A DNA stretch of 40,439 bases from contig LNEJ01000039.1 in the NCBI GenBank assembly GCA_001464965.1, positions 1 to 40,439 on the forward strand, read 5' to 3'. The number at the start of each line of letters is the position of its first letter. The stretch's first letter is position 1. The position numbers and the translations under genes were made by a program. This document shows positions 9,251 to 18,277 of the stretch, piece by piece. The stretch is from Gammaproteobacteria bacterium Ga0074134 (lineage in GTDB: Bacteria > Pseudomonadota > Gammaproteobacteria > Ga0077554 > Ga007554). The notes below the pieces were generated by a model. That model made no database searches and was not told where the DNA came from. It saw only the letters and a program-made list of their open reading frames with translations.

Positions 9251-9589
9251 ATGCACGAATCCTCGATTTGCCGCAGCCTGCTGCAACAAGCCGAAGCGCT
9301 GGCGCATGAACAAAACGCAGCGTCTATCAAGCGCATCACTGTGAGGCTCGGTCCATTGTCCGGCATCACACCCTGGCAACTCGAAGAAGCCTACAACCAT
9401 ACACGCCAGGGCACCACAGCAGAACGCGCCGAACTCATTATCGAACACGCCCCCATCCGCGTAAAATGCAAGCAATGCAATGCGGAAAGCGAAGTCACCC
9501 TGGATGATTTAAACTGCACCCACTGCGGCGACAGCCAAACGACCTTGATTTCAGGTGAAGAATTGATGCTGACCGGGATTACGGTGTGA
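9251..9589 (+). CDS. hypA: Hydrogenase nickel-incorporation protein HypA
   Basis: HypA delivers nickel to the hydrogenase large subunit, normally together with HypB. The 112-residue protein begins MHESSI, where His2 is the nickel ligand. It carries the zinc site Cys73-X2-Cys76 and Cys89-X2-Cys92 (VKCKQCNAES, LNCTHCG). It is the first gene of hypA-F-C-D-E. Its stop overlaps the hypF start region. No hypB gene is present in this cluster, which makes the nickel pathway here incomplete. Confidence 0.95.
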   Translation: MHESSICRSLLQQAEALAHEQNAASIKRITVRLGPLSGITPWQLEEAYNHTRQGTTAERAELIIEHAPIRVKCKQCNAESEVTLDDLNCTHCGDSQTTLISGEELMLTGITV

Positions 9590-11871
9590 TCATGGAGACG
9601 CAACGCCTGCGCCTGCAATTGTGCGGCGTGGTGCAGGGTGTAGGGTTTCGACCCCTTGCCTATCGTCTGGCGGTGGAATTAGAGCTTGCCGGCTGGGCGG
9701 CCAATACGGCGCGGGGTTTGACTGTCGAGGTGGAAGGCTCCGCAGACGCGATTGACCGCTTTCTAGAACGGCTGGCGCGTGGAAAACCTCCGCACGCGAT
9801 TATTCAGCGGCAGAAAACGACGTTCATCGAGCCTGCCGGCGAGAGCGGCTTCACGCTGCGTGAGAGCCTTGCCGAAAGGAGTGTGGATCATCACACGTTG
9901 ATCTTGCCGGATCTGGCGGCCTGCCCGGATTGCATCAAAGAAATCTTTGATGCTGACAACCGCCGTTACCATTACCCTTTCACCAACTGCACCCAATGCG
10001 GCCCGCGTTACAGCATCATCACGGCACTGCCTTATGACCGCGCCCATACTACCTTACAGCATTTCGCTTTGTGTCCGGCCTGCGTGGCTGAATACAACAA
10101 CCCGCATGACCGGCGCTTTCATGCCCAGCCCATTGCCTGCCCGGACTGCGGCCCCCAGCTTGCGTTGTGGGATAGCGCGGGAACACCGCTGGCATCCGGC
10201 AACAAAGCCCTGCTCAACACCGCCGAGGCGATTCGCGGCGGCGCTACCGTTGCGATGAAGGGTTTAGGTGGTTTTCATCTCGTGGCCGACGCACGCAACG
10301 AGGCCGCCGTGCGCCGCCTGCGTGATCGCAAGCGGCGCAAGAGCAAGCCTTTTGCGATGATGTTTCCAACATTGCAAAGTATCAAGGCGCACTGTGATGT
10401 ATCGGACATTGAAGAGCATCTGCTGCTATCGGCAGCAAGCCCTATCGTGCTGCTGAAACATCAGCGTAACGGAAATATTGCACCTTCCGTTGCGCCAGAG
10501 AATCCTAATCTCGGTGCCATGCTGCCTTACACGCCGTTACATCATCTGCTGCTTGGGGAGCTTGGCTTTCCCGTGGTTGCGACCAGCGGCAACCTTTCCG
10601 GTGAGCCAATCTGCACCGATGAATTCGATGCACTTGACCGGCTGCGCGGTATCGCCGATTTTTTTCTGGTGCATGATCGTCCTATCGCCCGGCCCGTGGA
10701 TGATTCCGTGGTGCGCGTGATGATGGGACGAGCACTGGTATTGCGCCGTGCGCGTGGCTACGCGCCGCTGCCTATTGAGACAGGCACACCTTTACCTGCG
10801 GTTCTCGCCGTGGGCGGCCACTTGAAGAACACGGTGGCGCTCTCCTTAGGCAATAGCATCGTCCTCAGCCAGCCGCTCGGCGACCTGACAACAATGAGGG
10901 CGGCACAGGCGCTGGAAAAAACCGTGGCCGATCTCAATGGATTTTATGCCCCAACACCCTGCGTTGTCGCCTGCGACGCGCATCCCGATTACTATTCCTC
11001 GCAGTTTGCAAGCGGGCTGGGACTGCCGCTGATCGCCGTCCAGCACCATTACGCCCATGTGCTATCCTGCATGGCGGATAACGGATTGGACGAGCCGGTA
11101 CTAGGGGTGGCATGGGACGGCACGGGCCTGGGAACAGACGGCACACTGTGGGGCGGGGAGTTTTTGCGGGTGACGGCAGCAGGCTTTGAGCGGGCAGCTC
11201 ACTTGCGCACATTTATGCTGCCCGGCACGGAGCAGGCCATCCGCCAGCCGTGCCGCGCCGCCCTGGGACTACTTTATGAGATCTTCAGCGATGATCTGTT
11301 TACGATGAATGGACTCGCGCCGCTGGATGTCTTCACACCCTCGGAACAGAGGGTTCTACGGCGCATGATGCAACGGGGCATCAACACTCCCCGCACTTCC
11401 AGCGCCGGGCGCCTGTTCGATGCAGTGAGCGCGTTGCTTGGGCTGTGTCAGGTGAGTGACTTTGAAGGGCAAGCGGCCATGGCGTTGGAGTTCGCAGCAC
11501 AGCCCCATGGTGCGGCAGACGAGGCGTACCCCTTCCGGCTCGAACAGCAGCAATCCCCAATCATAGTGGATTGGGAACCGATGATTCATGGCATCCTTGA
11601 TGATCTGAAAAATGGCCTGGCAACGGGACGAATCGCCGCGAAATTTCACAACACCCTGGCCGATATCATCGCCACGGTTGCCGCAACTCTCGGAGAGACA
11701 CGCGTGGTATTAACCGGCGGCTGCTTTCAAAATAGCTATTTAACGTGTCGCGCGGTAGAGCGATTACGCGACATCGGCTGCACGCCCTACTGGCACAAGC
11801 ATGTGCCGCCTAATGACGGCGGGCTGGCGCTGGGGCAGATTATCGCTGCGGCGCGTATCCTGAAGGAGTGA
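9586..11871 (+). CDS. hypF: Carbamoyltransferase HypF
   Basis: HypF uses carbamoyl phosphate and ATP to carbamoylate HypE, the first step in making the cyanide ligands of the NiFe site. The 761 residues contain, in order, four parts. The acylphosphatase domain has GVVQGVGFRP at 14-23. Two zinc-finger-like units follow (CPDCIKEIFDADNRRYHYPF with NCTQCGPRYS, then CPACVAEY and CPDCGPQ). A YrdC-type domain comes next (about 200-385, MKGLGGFHLVADA), then a Kae1/HSP70-type C-terminal domain (HHYAHVLSCMADN, GVAWDGTGLGTDG, LTGGCFQN). The start may be GTG 9586, overlapping the hypA stop, or ATG 9592. Confidence 0.95.
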   Translation: MIMETQRLRLQLCGVVQGVGFRPLAYRLAVELELAGWAANTARGLTVEVEGSADAIDRFLERLARGKPPHAIIQRQKTTFIEPAGESGFTLRESLAERSVDHHTLILPDLAACPDCIKEIFDADNRRYHYPFTNCTQCGPRYSIITALPYDRAHTTLQHFALCPACVAEYNNPHDRRFHAQPIACPDCGPQLALWDSAGTPLASGNKALLNTAEAIRGGATVAMKGLGGFHLVADARNEAAVRRLRDRKRRKSKPFAMMFPTLQSIKAHCDVSDIEEHLLLSAASPIVLLKHQRNGNIAPSVAPENPNLGAMLPYTPLHHLLLGELGFPVVATSGNLSGEPICTDEFDALDRLRGIADFFLVHDRPIARPVDDSVVRVMMGRALVLRRARGYAPLPIETGTPLPAVLAVGGHLKNTVALSLGNSIVLSQPLGDLTTMRAAQALEKTVADLNGFYAPTPCVVACDAHPDYYSSQFASGLGLPLIAVQHHYAHVLSCMADNGLDEPVLGVAWDGTGLGTDGTLWGGEFLRVTAAGFERAAHLRTFMLPGTEQAIRQPCRAALGLLYEIFSDDLFTMNGLAPLDVFTPSEQRVLRRMMQRGINTPRTSSAGRLFDAVSALLGLCQVSDFEGQAAMALEFAAQPHGAADEAYPFRLEQQQSPIIVDWEPMIHGILDDLKNGLATGRIAAKFHNTLADIIATVAATLGETRVVLTGGCFQNSYLTCRAVERLRDIGCTPYWHKHVPPNDGGLALGQIIAAARILKE

Positions 11872-11874
11872 ACA

Positions 11875-12114
11875 ATGTGCCTGGCTATCCCCGGCAAGAT
11901 CCTCAGCATCACCGATGAAGATGACGCCCTGCTGCGCACCGCGCGAGTAAGCTTCGGAGGCATTGTTAAAGAGATTAGCCTCGCCGGCGTGCCCGAGGCG
12001 AAACTCGATGACCATGTCATCGTCCATGCCGGTTTCGCCCTGGCCCGGCTCGATGAGCAAGAGGCCCAGCGGGTGTTCACCACACTACGGGAAATGGAAG
12101 AACCGTCCCGATGA
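11875..12114 (+). CDS. hypC: Hydrogenase assembly chaperone HypC/HupF
   Basis: HypC carries the Fe(CN)2CO moiety with HypD and escorts it to the large-subunit precursor. The 79-residue protein begins MCLAIPGKI, giving the essential Cys2 after Met removal. It starts three bases after the hypF stop and overlaps hypD by an ATGA, so the genes are coupled. Length and N-terminus are canonical. Confidence 0.95.
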   Translation: MCLAIPGKILSITDEDDALLRTARVSFGGIVKEISLAGVPEAKLDDHVIVHAGFALARLDEQEAQRVFTTLREMEEPSR

Positions 12115-13232
12115 AGTTCGTTGACGAATACCGTGACAAAGATGCCGCCACGCGCATGGCGGCCGCCATCGCGCAGGTGACAACACGGCCCTGGACGATC
12201 ATGGAGATATGCGGTGGGCAGACCCATGCCATCGTCAAATACGGCATTGATCAACTATTGCCCGGCGCGATCACCCTGGTACACGGCCCAGGCTGCCCGG
12301 TGTGCGTAACGCCCGTGGAACTGATCGACAAGGCACTCGAAATTGCCGCATTGCCAGACGTGATTTTCTGTTCCTTCGGTGACATGCTACGCGTGCCAGG
12401 CACACATCGCGACCTGCTCGCCGTCAAGGCCAATGGCGGAGATGTGCGCATCGTCTATGCCCCCCTGGACGCCATCAAACTTGCACAGCGTCATCCTGGG
12501 AAACAGATAGTATTCTTCGCCGTCGGCTTCGAGACTACTGCACCTGCCACGGCATTGGCAGTGCTTCAGGCAAGCCAGATGAACATCACGAATTTTTCAC
12601 TGCTGGTTGCACACGTGTGCGTGCCGCCAGCGATGGAAGCGATCCTGGCGGGGCCGCATAATCAGGTACAGGGCTTCCTCGCCGCCGGGCATGTATGCAC
12701 CGTCATGGGCTACACAGAGTATGAAACGCTGGCGCAGTGTTACCAGACACCCATCATCGTCACCGGCTTCGAACCACTGGATATTCTGCACGGGGTATAC
12801 CTGTGCGTGAAACAACTCGAAGAAGGCCGCGCCACCGTGGAAAATCAGTACGCCCGTGCCGTGCGCAGAGCAGGAAGCCGCGATGCGCAACGGCTCATCA
12901 CTGAAGTTTTTGAAGTAACACACCGCCAATGGCGCGGATTGGGTACCATTGCAGACAGCGGCTTGGGGTTACGCGAACGCTATGCGGGGTTCGATGCCGA
13001 ACGGCGTTTCGGTGCAGCCGCCCCTGGTGCAACGACAGCCGCTGAATGCATCAGCGCTCTGGTGCTGCAAGGCATCAAGAAACCACAGGCGTGTCCCGCC
13101 TTCGGCAAACGCTGCACGCCCGAACAACCGCTGGGCGCACCGATGGTTTCGACAGAAGGCGCCTGTGCCGCCTATTACCGTTACCGCCGTCCACCGGATT
13201 CACGCGCCACATTGCAAAAAACGAATCCATGA
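12111..13232 (+). CDS. hypD: Hydrogenase formation protein HypD
   Basis: HypD is the iron-sulfur scaffold on which the Fe(CN)2CO unit is assembled with HypC. The 373-residue protein has the conserved motifs CGGQTHAI (Cys34), [11 protein letters not shown] (Cys62, Cys65) and [13 protein letters not shown]. Cluster-binding cysteines are near the C-terminus ([29 protein letters not shown]). It overlaps hypC at its start and hypE at its end (ATGA at 13229-13232). Confidence 0.96.
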   Translation: MKFVDEYRDKDAATRMAAAIAQVTTRPWTIMEICGGQTHAIVKYGIDQLLPGAITLVHGPGCPVCVTPVELIDKALEIAALPDVIFCSFGDMLRVPGTHRDLLAVKANGGDVRIVYAPLDAIKLAQRHPGKQIVFFAVGFETTAPATALAVLQASQMNITNFSLLVAHVCVPPAMEAILAGPHNQVQGFLAAGHVCTVMGYTEYETLAQCYQTPIIVTGFEPLDILHGVYLCVKQLEEGRATVENQYARAVRRAGSRDAQRLITEVFEVTHRQWRGLGTIADSGLGLRERYAGFDAERRFGAAAPGATTAAECISALVLQGIKKPQACPAFGKRCTPEQPLGAPMVSTEGACAAYYRYRRPPDSRATLQKTNP

Positions 13233-14323
13233 AAGACGATATCGACACCATAATCGAGTCAGGGCTCGTGTGCCCTGTAATCGAATCAGCACTGGTTTGC
13301 CCTGCCCCCATCAACCCGCATTCACAGATCCTGTTGGCTCACGGTGGCGGTGGCAGATTGATGCAACAGCTCCTCGATACCGTGTTCCTCCCCGCGTTCG
13401 CCAATCCATTACTCAACGCGCGCCACGATGGTGCAGTGATCGAGTTCGGTACCACGCGACTCGCCTTCACGACGGACTCTTACGTGGTGCAGCCGCTGTT
13501 CTTCCCCGGTGGCGATATCGGCAGTCTGGCGGTCAACGGCACCATCAATGACCTCGCCATGTGCGGCGCGCGGCCATTATTCTTAAGCGCGGGGTTCATC
13601 ATCGAAGAAGGCCTGCCCATGGAAACCCTGCAAAGAGTGGTAGCGTCGATGCGCCACGCCGCCCATGCCGCTGGCGTCACCATCGTCACCGGCGACACAA
13701 AAGTGGTGGACAAGGGCAAAGGCGACGGCCTGTTTATCAACACCGCCGGTATCGGCATCATCGAACACCCCCTGCGCATCGCACCGGATGCCGTACAGCC
13801 CGGTGACGCCATACTATTGAGCGGCGACATCGGGCGCCACGGCATCGCCATCATGGCTATGCGCGAGGGATTAAATTTTGAGAGCACACTCGAAAGCGAT
13901 TGCGCCGCGCTTGCCGCGCCCGTGCTGGAACTCATTCACGCCGGCATCGACATCCATTGCCTGCGCGACCTCACACGCGGTGGCCTGGCCGCCGCGCTCA
14001 TCGAAATAGCCGAAGCCGCACGCCTGCAGATCAACATTGAAGAAAGCCTCATCCCGGTGGTGCAAGAGGTACAAGGCGCCTGCGAACTGCTCGGCTTCGA
14101 TCCACTCCACGTTGCCAATGAAGGGCGCTTCGTCGCTTTTATTCCCGCAGGACAAGTCAACCAGACCCTCGACATTCTCCGCCGCCACCCGGTGGGCCAA
14201 GAGGCCTGTCTGATCGGCCATGCGCAACACGGCACCGCCGGGCGGGTAACATTACAAAGCCGCATCGGCGTACAGCGCATCGTCGACAGACTCAGCGGCG
14301 AACAGTTACCGCGCATTTGTTGA
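13229..14323 (+). CDS. hypE: Carbamoyl dehydratase HypE
   Basis: HypE dehydrates the carbamoyl group on its C-terminal cysteine to thiocyanate, the cyanide donor. The 364-residue product has [18 protein letters not shown] and [19 protein letters not shown]. The ATP-binding segment is [20 protein letters not shown], and the protein ends in the diagnostic LPRIC with its reactive Cys. I chose ATG 13229 ([10 protein letters not shown]), coupled to the hypD stop. The N-terminus is about 25 residues longer than E. coli HypE. It carries an imperfect duplication, ESGLVCP then ESALVCP, that I do not recognise from other HypE proteins. It is the last gene of the operon. Confidence 0.95.
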   Translation: MKDDIDTIIESGLVCPVIESALVCPAPINPHSQILLAHGGGGRLMQQLLDTVFLPAFANPLLNARHDGAVIEFGTTRLAFTTDSYVVQPLFFPGGDIGSLAVNGTINDLAMCGARPLFLSAGFIIEEGLPMETLQRVVASMRHAAHAAGVTIVTGDTKVVDKGKGDGLFINTAGIGIIEHPLRIAPDAVQPGDAILLSGDIGRHGIAIMAMREGLNFESTLESDCAALAAPVLELIHAGIDIHCLRDLTRGGLAAALIEIAEAARLQINIEESLIPVVQEVQGACELLGFDPLHVANEGRFVAFIPAGQVNQTLDILRRHPVGQEACLIGHAQHGTAGRVTLQSRIGVQRIVDRLSGEQLPRIC

Positions 14324-14341
14324 CCAGCCCGCAGGCAGGCT

Positions 14342-15172
14342 CTAATTCTTTACCGCCAACACCCCGTCGCCGCTCAACTCCGCGGCGAAACCCGCTCGCC
14401 GCAAGCGTTTCGCCACTTCATTGGGCACATCGCGGCCGCTGGTCAGCTTGTTCGGGGCACCCGTGTAGTGAAACAGTTTGCCCTTGCGCTTCAACACCCT
14501 GGCCAGCTGGTCATAAAAAACCTGCGAGTAGAGTTCACCGGCGATACCGAAGCGCGGCGGATCGTGCAAAATAGCGTCGACCGAGCCACTGGGCAGCGAC
14601 ACGATCTGCTCACAAATATCCCCCAGCGATAAACTCAAAACATCATCAGCCTTGGGCGACCAGGGGTTCAGGCCACGCAACCAGACCACGTCTGGATTTT
14701 TCTCATAAGAAAGCACCTGTGTGGCCAGGCCCTGCACACACCACGCGGCAAAATAGCCGAGGCCGCCACAGGTATCCAAAATCACCTTGCCGCGCGGTTG
14801 TATCAAAGCAACCTTGCGTTCGGCGTCGGTATAGGGGGAGGTTTGTGCCGTGGGCAGCATCTTGATGCCATCGATCTCGAAGGTCGGCGGCCCCCAATGC
14901 GTCGGCACCAATTTGATCAGCGACGTCGTATAGCGCGACACCGGTTGAAACGTCTCATCAACCCAGCAGTAGATGGTTCTGTCATTACAGGTTTCGAGAT
15001 AGGGAAACAACCGGCCTTGCCAGACCCATCCCTCAACGCCCGCCGCAACGATCTCCGTCGATAGACCCAGATCCAGCGAGCACTCGACATCCCGCACGCC
15101 GGCCTGCACCGCCGCGCGTAATGTCTCGTGTTCTTTCAGCGTTAGCAGCGGCCTCATTAATTCCAATTTCAT
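14342..15172 (-). CDS. Class I SAM-dependent methyltransferase, archaeal-like (COG2521-like)
   Basis: The C-terminal half is a Rossmann methyltransferase. It has KVILDTCGGLGYFAAWCVQG (SAM-binding motif I), an acidic SLGDICEQI, and motif IV as ILHDPPRFG. The ending LKRKGKLFHYTGAPNKLTSG is typical of an archaeal family, COG2521. The N-terminal 120 residues are an unrecognised family-specific domain. The substrate is unknown. I chose ATG 15172 (MKLELMRPLL, about 276 residues); the longer reading from 15241 runs through a palindromic repeat. It is convergent with hypE, 18 bp apart, with no sign of a role in hydrogenase maturation. Confidence 0.75.
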   Translation of the reverse strand: MKLELMRPLLTLKEHETLRAAVQAGVRDVECSLDLGLSTEIVAAGVEGWVWQGRLFPYLETCNDRTIYCWVDETFQPVSRYTTSLIKLVPTHWGPPTFEIDGIKMLPTAQTSPYTDAERKVALIQPRGKVILDTCGGLGYFAAWCVQGLATQVLSYEKNPDVVWLRGLNPWSPKADDVLSLSLGDICEQIVSLPSGSVDAILHDPPRFGIAGELYSQVFYDQLARVLKRKGKLFHYTGAPNKLTSGRDVPNEVAKRLRRAGFAAELSGDGVLAVKN

Positions 15173-15193
15173 CTCAATCCGGAAATCAATGAT

Positions 15194-15221
15194 CCCCTCG
15201 CCCCGCTTGCGGGCAGAGGGG
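15194..15221. repeat. REP-like palindrome
   Basis: The arms CCCCTC-g-CCCCGC and GCGGG-ca-GAGGGG form a short GC-rich imperfect hairpin of the kind scattered between genes in many proteobacteria. In the longer version of the neighbouring methyltransferase frame it would encode SARKRGEG, a common artefact of translating such repeats. It may also act as an mRNA-end structure. Confidence 0.6.
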
Positions 15222-15283
15222 GTGTGGATTGACACGAACATCCATGAAGCAAGCCTTCACAACAAACCTTTAAACCTAAAAAC

Positions 15284-15703
15284 TCAACCCTTTTTCTTCT
15301 GGCACTCGGCACATACACCATAGATATATAGAGAGTGGTCGGTCATCACATAACCGGCCTTTTTGGCGATGGCGCGTTGCCGCTGTTCAATGGTTTCATC
15401 GCTAAATTCATCGACCTTGCCGCAACTGATGCACAAGATATGATCGTGGTGTTCGCCCTGATTCAACTCGAATACTGACTGTCCGCCCTCGAAGTGATGG
15501 CGCGCCACCAGTCCCGCCGCCTCAAATTGCGTCAATACCCGGTACACCGTCGCCAACCCGACATCTTCCCCTGTTTCCAGTAATGCCTTGTACATATCCT
15601 CGGCGCTCATATGCCGCAACGCATTACTCTCCAGGATTTCCAGGATTTTAACGCGCGGCAAGGTTGCCTTGAGTCCCGCTTTTTTAAGATTCGGGTTTTC
15701 CAT
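15284..15703 (-). CDS. fur: Ferric uptake regulator Fur
   Basis: Fur is the Fe(II)-sensing repressor of iron uptake genes. The 139-residue protein has the N-terminal winged helix (LKATLPRVKILEIL and GLATVYRVLTQFE). The metal-binding segment is GEHHDHILCISCGKVDEF, and a second cysteine pair CAECQKKKG is at the C-terminus. With CISC this gives the structural zinc site. It is divergent from bamE, a conserved arrangement. The start is an ATG preceded by GGGAG. Confidence 0.96.
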   Translation of the reverse strand: MENPNLKKAGLKATLPRVKILEILESNALRHMSAEDMYKALLETGEDVGLATVYRVLTQFEAAGLVARHHFEGGQSVFELNQGEHHDHILCISCGKVDEFSDETIEQRQRAIAKKAGYVMTDHSLYIYGVCAECQKKKG

Positions 15704-15731
15704 TAGTCACTCCCTCAGGTCGGAACCATGT

Positions 15732-15760
15732 TATTATTTTTACCCGGCTCTGGCTGTCAG
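15732..15760 (-). promoter_or_regulatory. Likely fur promoter
   Basis: On the minus strand CTGACA (15755-15760) and ATAATA (15732-15737) are separated by exactly 17 bp. They lie about 30 nt upstream of the fur start, so this fits a sigma-70 promoter. No clear Fur box overlaps it. Confidence 0.5.
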
Positions 15761-15766
15761 TTCCGG

Positions 15767-15795
15767 TTGTTACGGGAACAATACCCGAGTAAATT
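15767..15795 (+). promoter_or_regulatory. Possible bamE promoter
   Basis: TTGTTA (15767-15772) and TAAATT (15790-15795) are spaced by 17 bp on the plus strand. The predicted transcript would begin almost at the first bamE ATG (15804). It would therefore favour the second in-frame ATG at 15816 as the real start. Confidence 0.4.
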
Positions 15796-15803
15796 ATTAA
15801 GCA

Positions 15804-16160
15804 ATGCCGCCCAGAATGCAAAAGATTCTCATTATTGTACTGTGCGCTGCCAGTCTGGTTTTATCAGCGTGCAGTATCCACAAAATCGACGTCCAGCAAG
15901 GCAATGTCATCACGCCGGAGATGCGCGAGCAGATCAAGGAGGGCATGAGCAAGCGTCAGGTGGGCTTTATCCTTGGCACGCCGCTGCTTGTCGACCCATT
16001 TCACCGTGACCGCTGGGATTACATTTACAGTCTACAGGTGGGCAAAAACAAGCCTGAAGTGAAGCGCATGACACTCATTTTCGAAGATGACAAACTGGTC
16101 CGGATAGAGGGCTGGCCAGCCGCTGAGTCCAGCCCTGGGACACAAGGCGCAACACCATAG
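15804..16160 (+). CDS. bamE: Outer-membrane assembly lipoprotein BamE (SmpA/OmlA)
   Basis: BamE is a lipoprotein of the BAM complex that inserts beta-barrel proteins into the outer membrane. The 118-residue product has a lipoprotein signal ending in LVLSAC, with lipidated Cys at about residue 23. The SmpA/OmlA core follows: ITPEMREQIKEGMSKRQV, then LGTPLLVDPFHRDRWDYIYS. An internal ATG at 15816 (MQKILIIVL) would give a more standard signal peptide. Its stop lies three bases from the convergent ratB stop. Confidence 0.93.
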   Translation: MPPRMQKILIIVLCAASLVLSACSIHKIDVQQGNVITPEMREQIKEGMSKRQVGFILGTPLLVDPFHRDRWDYIYSLQVGKNKPEVKRMTLIFEDDKLVRIEGWPAAESSPGTQGATP

Positions 16161-16163
16161 CGC

Positions 16164-16514
16164 CTAACCTTCAGCGGGGGAATCGGCAGTATCAAGCTCA
16201 CCCCCGCCTTTCTTCATCTTCTTGCCTTGAGCGGCGCGCTGTTTGCGCACCTCTTTAGGATCGGCCAGCAAGGGGCGGTAAATCTCCACGCGGTCGCCCG
16301 CGCGCAAGTTGGCGCTCAACTTTCCAAGCTTGCCGAAAATGCCCACCTTGTTCACGCCCAGATCAATCTCAGGAAAACGTTCCAAAATACCCGAGTGCCT
16401 GATTGTCTCTTCCAGTGTCGCCCCGGCATGGATTTCGAGCGGAATGATGACCTGCTCATCAGGACGGGCATAAGCCACCTCGACATGTATCGTCTCAGCG
16501 CTGCCCATAGACAT
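16164..16514 (-). CDS. ratB: RnfH/RatB family ubiquitin-like protein
   Basis: This is a 116-residue member of the RnfH/YfjF (UPF0125) family, a beta-grasp fold usually encoded beside ratA. The core is HVEVAYARPDEQVIIPLEIH, then SGILERFPEIDLGVNKVGIFGK and GDRVEIYRPLLADPKEVRKQRA, all characteristic. A basic, disordered tail (GKKMKKGGGEL) follows. The start overlaps ratA by 20 bp. The biochemical role is not established; the name follows the operon partner. Confidence 0.88.
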   Translation of the reverse strand: MSMGSAETIHVEVAYARPDEQVIIPLEIHAGATLEETIRHSGILERFPEIDLGVNKVGIFGKLGKLSANLRAGDRVEIYRPLLADPKEVRKQRAAQGKKMKKGGGELDTADSPAEG

Positions 16515-16932
16515 CTACTGCCCGCGCGCAGAAGGCATCCACGAGGCTATTGACGATCTGGTTGAATACCGGGCCTATCGCCATGCCAACCAGCTTGTTG
16601 GAGAACTCAAAATCCATGTCCAGCGACACCTTGCATGCCCTCTCGCCCAGGGCATCAAAACGCCAAAAACCCTCCAGATGGCGAAACGGACCTTCCACCA
16701 GGCGCATCTCGATCATCTTGTTGTGTTGCAGCCGGTTACAGGTGGTGAACGATTTTTGTATGCCGCCACGCGCCAGCTCGATCGAGGCCCGCACTTCGTC
16801 TTCGTCACGGCTCAATATCGTAGCGGTCTTACACCACGGTAAAAAATCCGGATAGGTCTTGATATCATCAACGAGCGCATACATCTCGCTCGCGGCATAC
16901 GCGACCAGCGCGCTTCTGCTCACTATTGTCAT
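16495..16932 (-). CDS. ratA: RatA/Coq10 START-like protein
   Basis: The product is a 145-residue START-like protein with [22 protein letters not shown] followed by [10 protein letters not shown], then [19 protein letters not shown] and [10 protein letters not shown]. In E. coli RatA has been reported to block 70S ribosome association. The family is also linked to coenzyme Q binding (Coq10), so the role here is not settled by sequence. Its ATG overlaps the queC stop (ATGA), making it part of the long Tol-que operon. The usual neighbour smpB is absent. Confidence 0.9.
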   Translation of the reverse strand: MTIVSRSALVAYAASEMYALVDDIKTYPDFLPWCKTATILSRDEDEVRASIELARGGIQKSFTTCNRLQHNKMIEMRLVEGPFRHLEGFWRFDALGERACKVSLDMDFEFSNKLVGMAIGPVFNQIVNSLVDAFCARAVDVYGQR

Positions 16933-17636
16933 TCGATGAACCTGATGCTTGTAGTTATGTAAACCGTAGGGTCTGCCACCCCCGCCGCTTCAAAACCCGC
17001 GGCACGCAGCCTGCACGAGTCGCACACACCACAGGCGCGGCCCTGGCCATCTGCGCTGTAACAGGATACCGTGAGGGCATAATCCAGCCCCAGACGCACC
17101 CCTTCGCGAATGATCTGCGCCTTGCTTAAAGAAATCAAGGGGGTGCGTATGGCAACGTGCGCTCCCTCAACACCGGCACGTGTTGCCAGGCTGGCAAGCT
17201 GCTCGAAGGCTGCAATGAACTCGGGGCGGCAGTCGGGATAACCGGAGTAATCCACCGCATTCACTCCGATGAAGATATCACGCGCGCCCAGCACTTCCGC
17301 CCATCCCAGCGCCAGTGCCAGAAAGATGGTATTGCGCGCGGGCACGTAGGTGACGGGGATACCTTGGGTGGGCTGGTCCGGCACGGAGATCGACAGGTCA
17401 GTGAGCGCGGAGCCGCCGATACCCCCCAGATCGAGCTTGATGACCTTGTATTCGACGGCTCCCAACGTCTTTGCAACACGCTCCGCAGCGGCAAGCTCGG
17501 AGCGATGGCGCTGGCCGTAATCAAAGCTCAAGGCATGACACATGAAGCCTTGCTCTCTGGCAAGCGCCAAAGTGGTTGCCGAATCGAGGCCGCCGGACAC
17601 CAAGACCACGGCCTTTTTAGAGGGCTCTCCGGTCAC
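16929..17636 (-). CDS. queC: 7-cyano-7-deazaguanine synthase QueC
   Basis: QueC converts 7-carboxy-7-deazaguanine to preQ0 with ATP and ammonia, a step in queuosine tRNA modification. The 235-residue protein has the PP-loop [30 protein letters not shown] and [14 protein letters not shown]. The C-terminal zinc-binding cluster is [21 protein letters not shown]. It directly follows queE with no gap and overlaps ratA at its stop. Confidence 0.96.
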   Translation of the reverse strand: MTGEPSKKAVVLVSGGLDSATTLALAREQGFMCHALSFDYGQRHRSELAAAERVAKTLGAVEYKVIKLDLGGIGGSALTDLSISVPDQPTQGIPVTYVPARNTIFLALALGWAEVLGARDIFIGVNAVDYSGYPDCRPEFIAAFEQLASLATRAGVEGAHVAIRTPLISLSKAQIIREGVRLGLDYALTVSCYSADGQGRACGVCDSCRLRAAGFEAAGVADPTVYITTSIRFIE

Positions 17637-18275
17637 TTATTTGCCCCGCGCATCGCCCCACAGGTGTTTATGCAACTGAATCTGCAAACGCACCGGCAGG
17701 CGATCCGCCAATATCCAGTCCGCCACATCGGTGGCAGACAATTGCTGGTGGCTGGGCGAAAACAACACCTCGCAACGGGCAGGCAGATCATGCTGCGCCA
17801 GGACACTCTTTGCCCATTCATAATCAGGCCTGTCGCACAATACGAATTTGACTTGATCCTGTTTATTCAAGTGTTCGATATTGCTGTAGCGATTCTTGTC
17901 CATCTCGCCGGAGCCCGGGGTTTTGAGGTCAAGGACTTTAACCACGCGGGGATCAACCGCAGAGACATCCAGCGCACCGCTGGTTTCCAACGACACCTCG
18001 TAGCCTGCGTCGCATAACGTCGCAAGCAGATCATGGCAAGCCTTTTGCGCCAGAGGCTCACCGCCGGTCACTGTCACATAGCGCGGCTGGTAAGCTGCGA
18101 CTTGCGCGAGAATCTCCGGCAGCGGCATCGCTTGCCCACCCTGAAAGGCATACGCCGTATCACAATACCGGCAACGCAGCGGACAACCGGTAAGGCGCAC
18201 GAATACCGTGGGCAAACCCACCGTGCGCGTCTCGCCTTGCAAGGAATAAAAGATCTCGGTGATGCGCAAACTCAA
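17637..18275 (-). CDS. queE: 7-carboxy-7-deazaguanine synthase QueE
   Basis: QueE is the radical-SAM enzyme that contracts the ring of carboxy-tetrahydropterin to the deazaguanine core. The 212-residue protein carries the cluster motif GCPLRCRYCDTAYAFQGG (C-X3-C-X2-C) and the early segment EIFYSLQGETRTVGLPTVFV. VTGGEPLAQKACHDLL supplies the SAM-binding GGEP. It sits two bases after cpoB and abuts queC, the common pal-cpoB-queE-queC order. Confidence 0.96.
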   Translation of the reverse strand: MSLRITEIFYSLQGETRTVGLPTVFVRLTGCPLRCRYCDTAYAFQGGQAMPLPEILAQVAAYQPRYVTVTGGEPLAQKACHDLLATLCDAGYEVSLETSGALDVSAVDPRVVKVLDLKTPGSGEMDKNRYSNIEHLNKQDQVKFVLCDRPDYEWAKSVLAQHDLPARCEVLFSPSHQQLSATDVADWILADRLPVRLQIQLHKHLWGDARGK

Positions 18276-18277
18276 AG

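Noticed and set aside
15173-15241. Longer N-terminus for the methyltransferase
   Set aside because: It runs through a REP-like palindrome (SARKRGEG), a known translation artefact.
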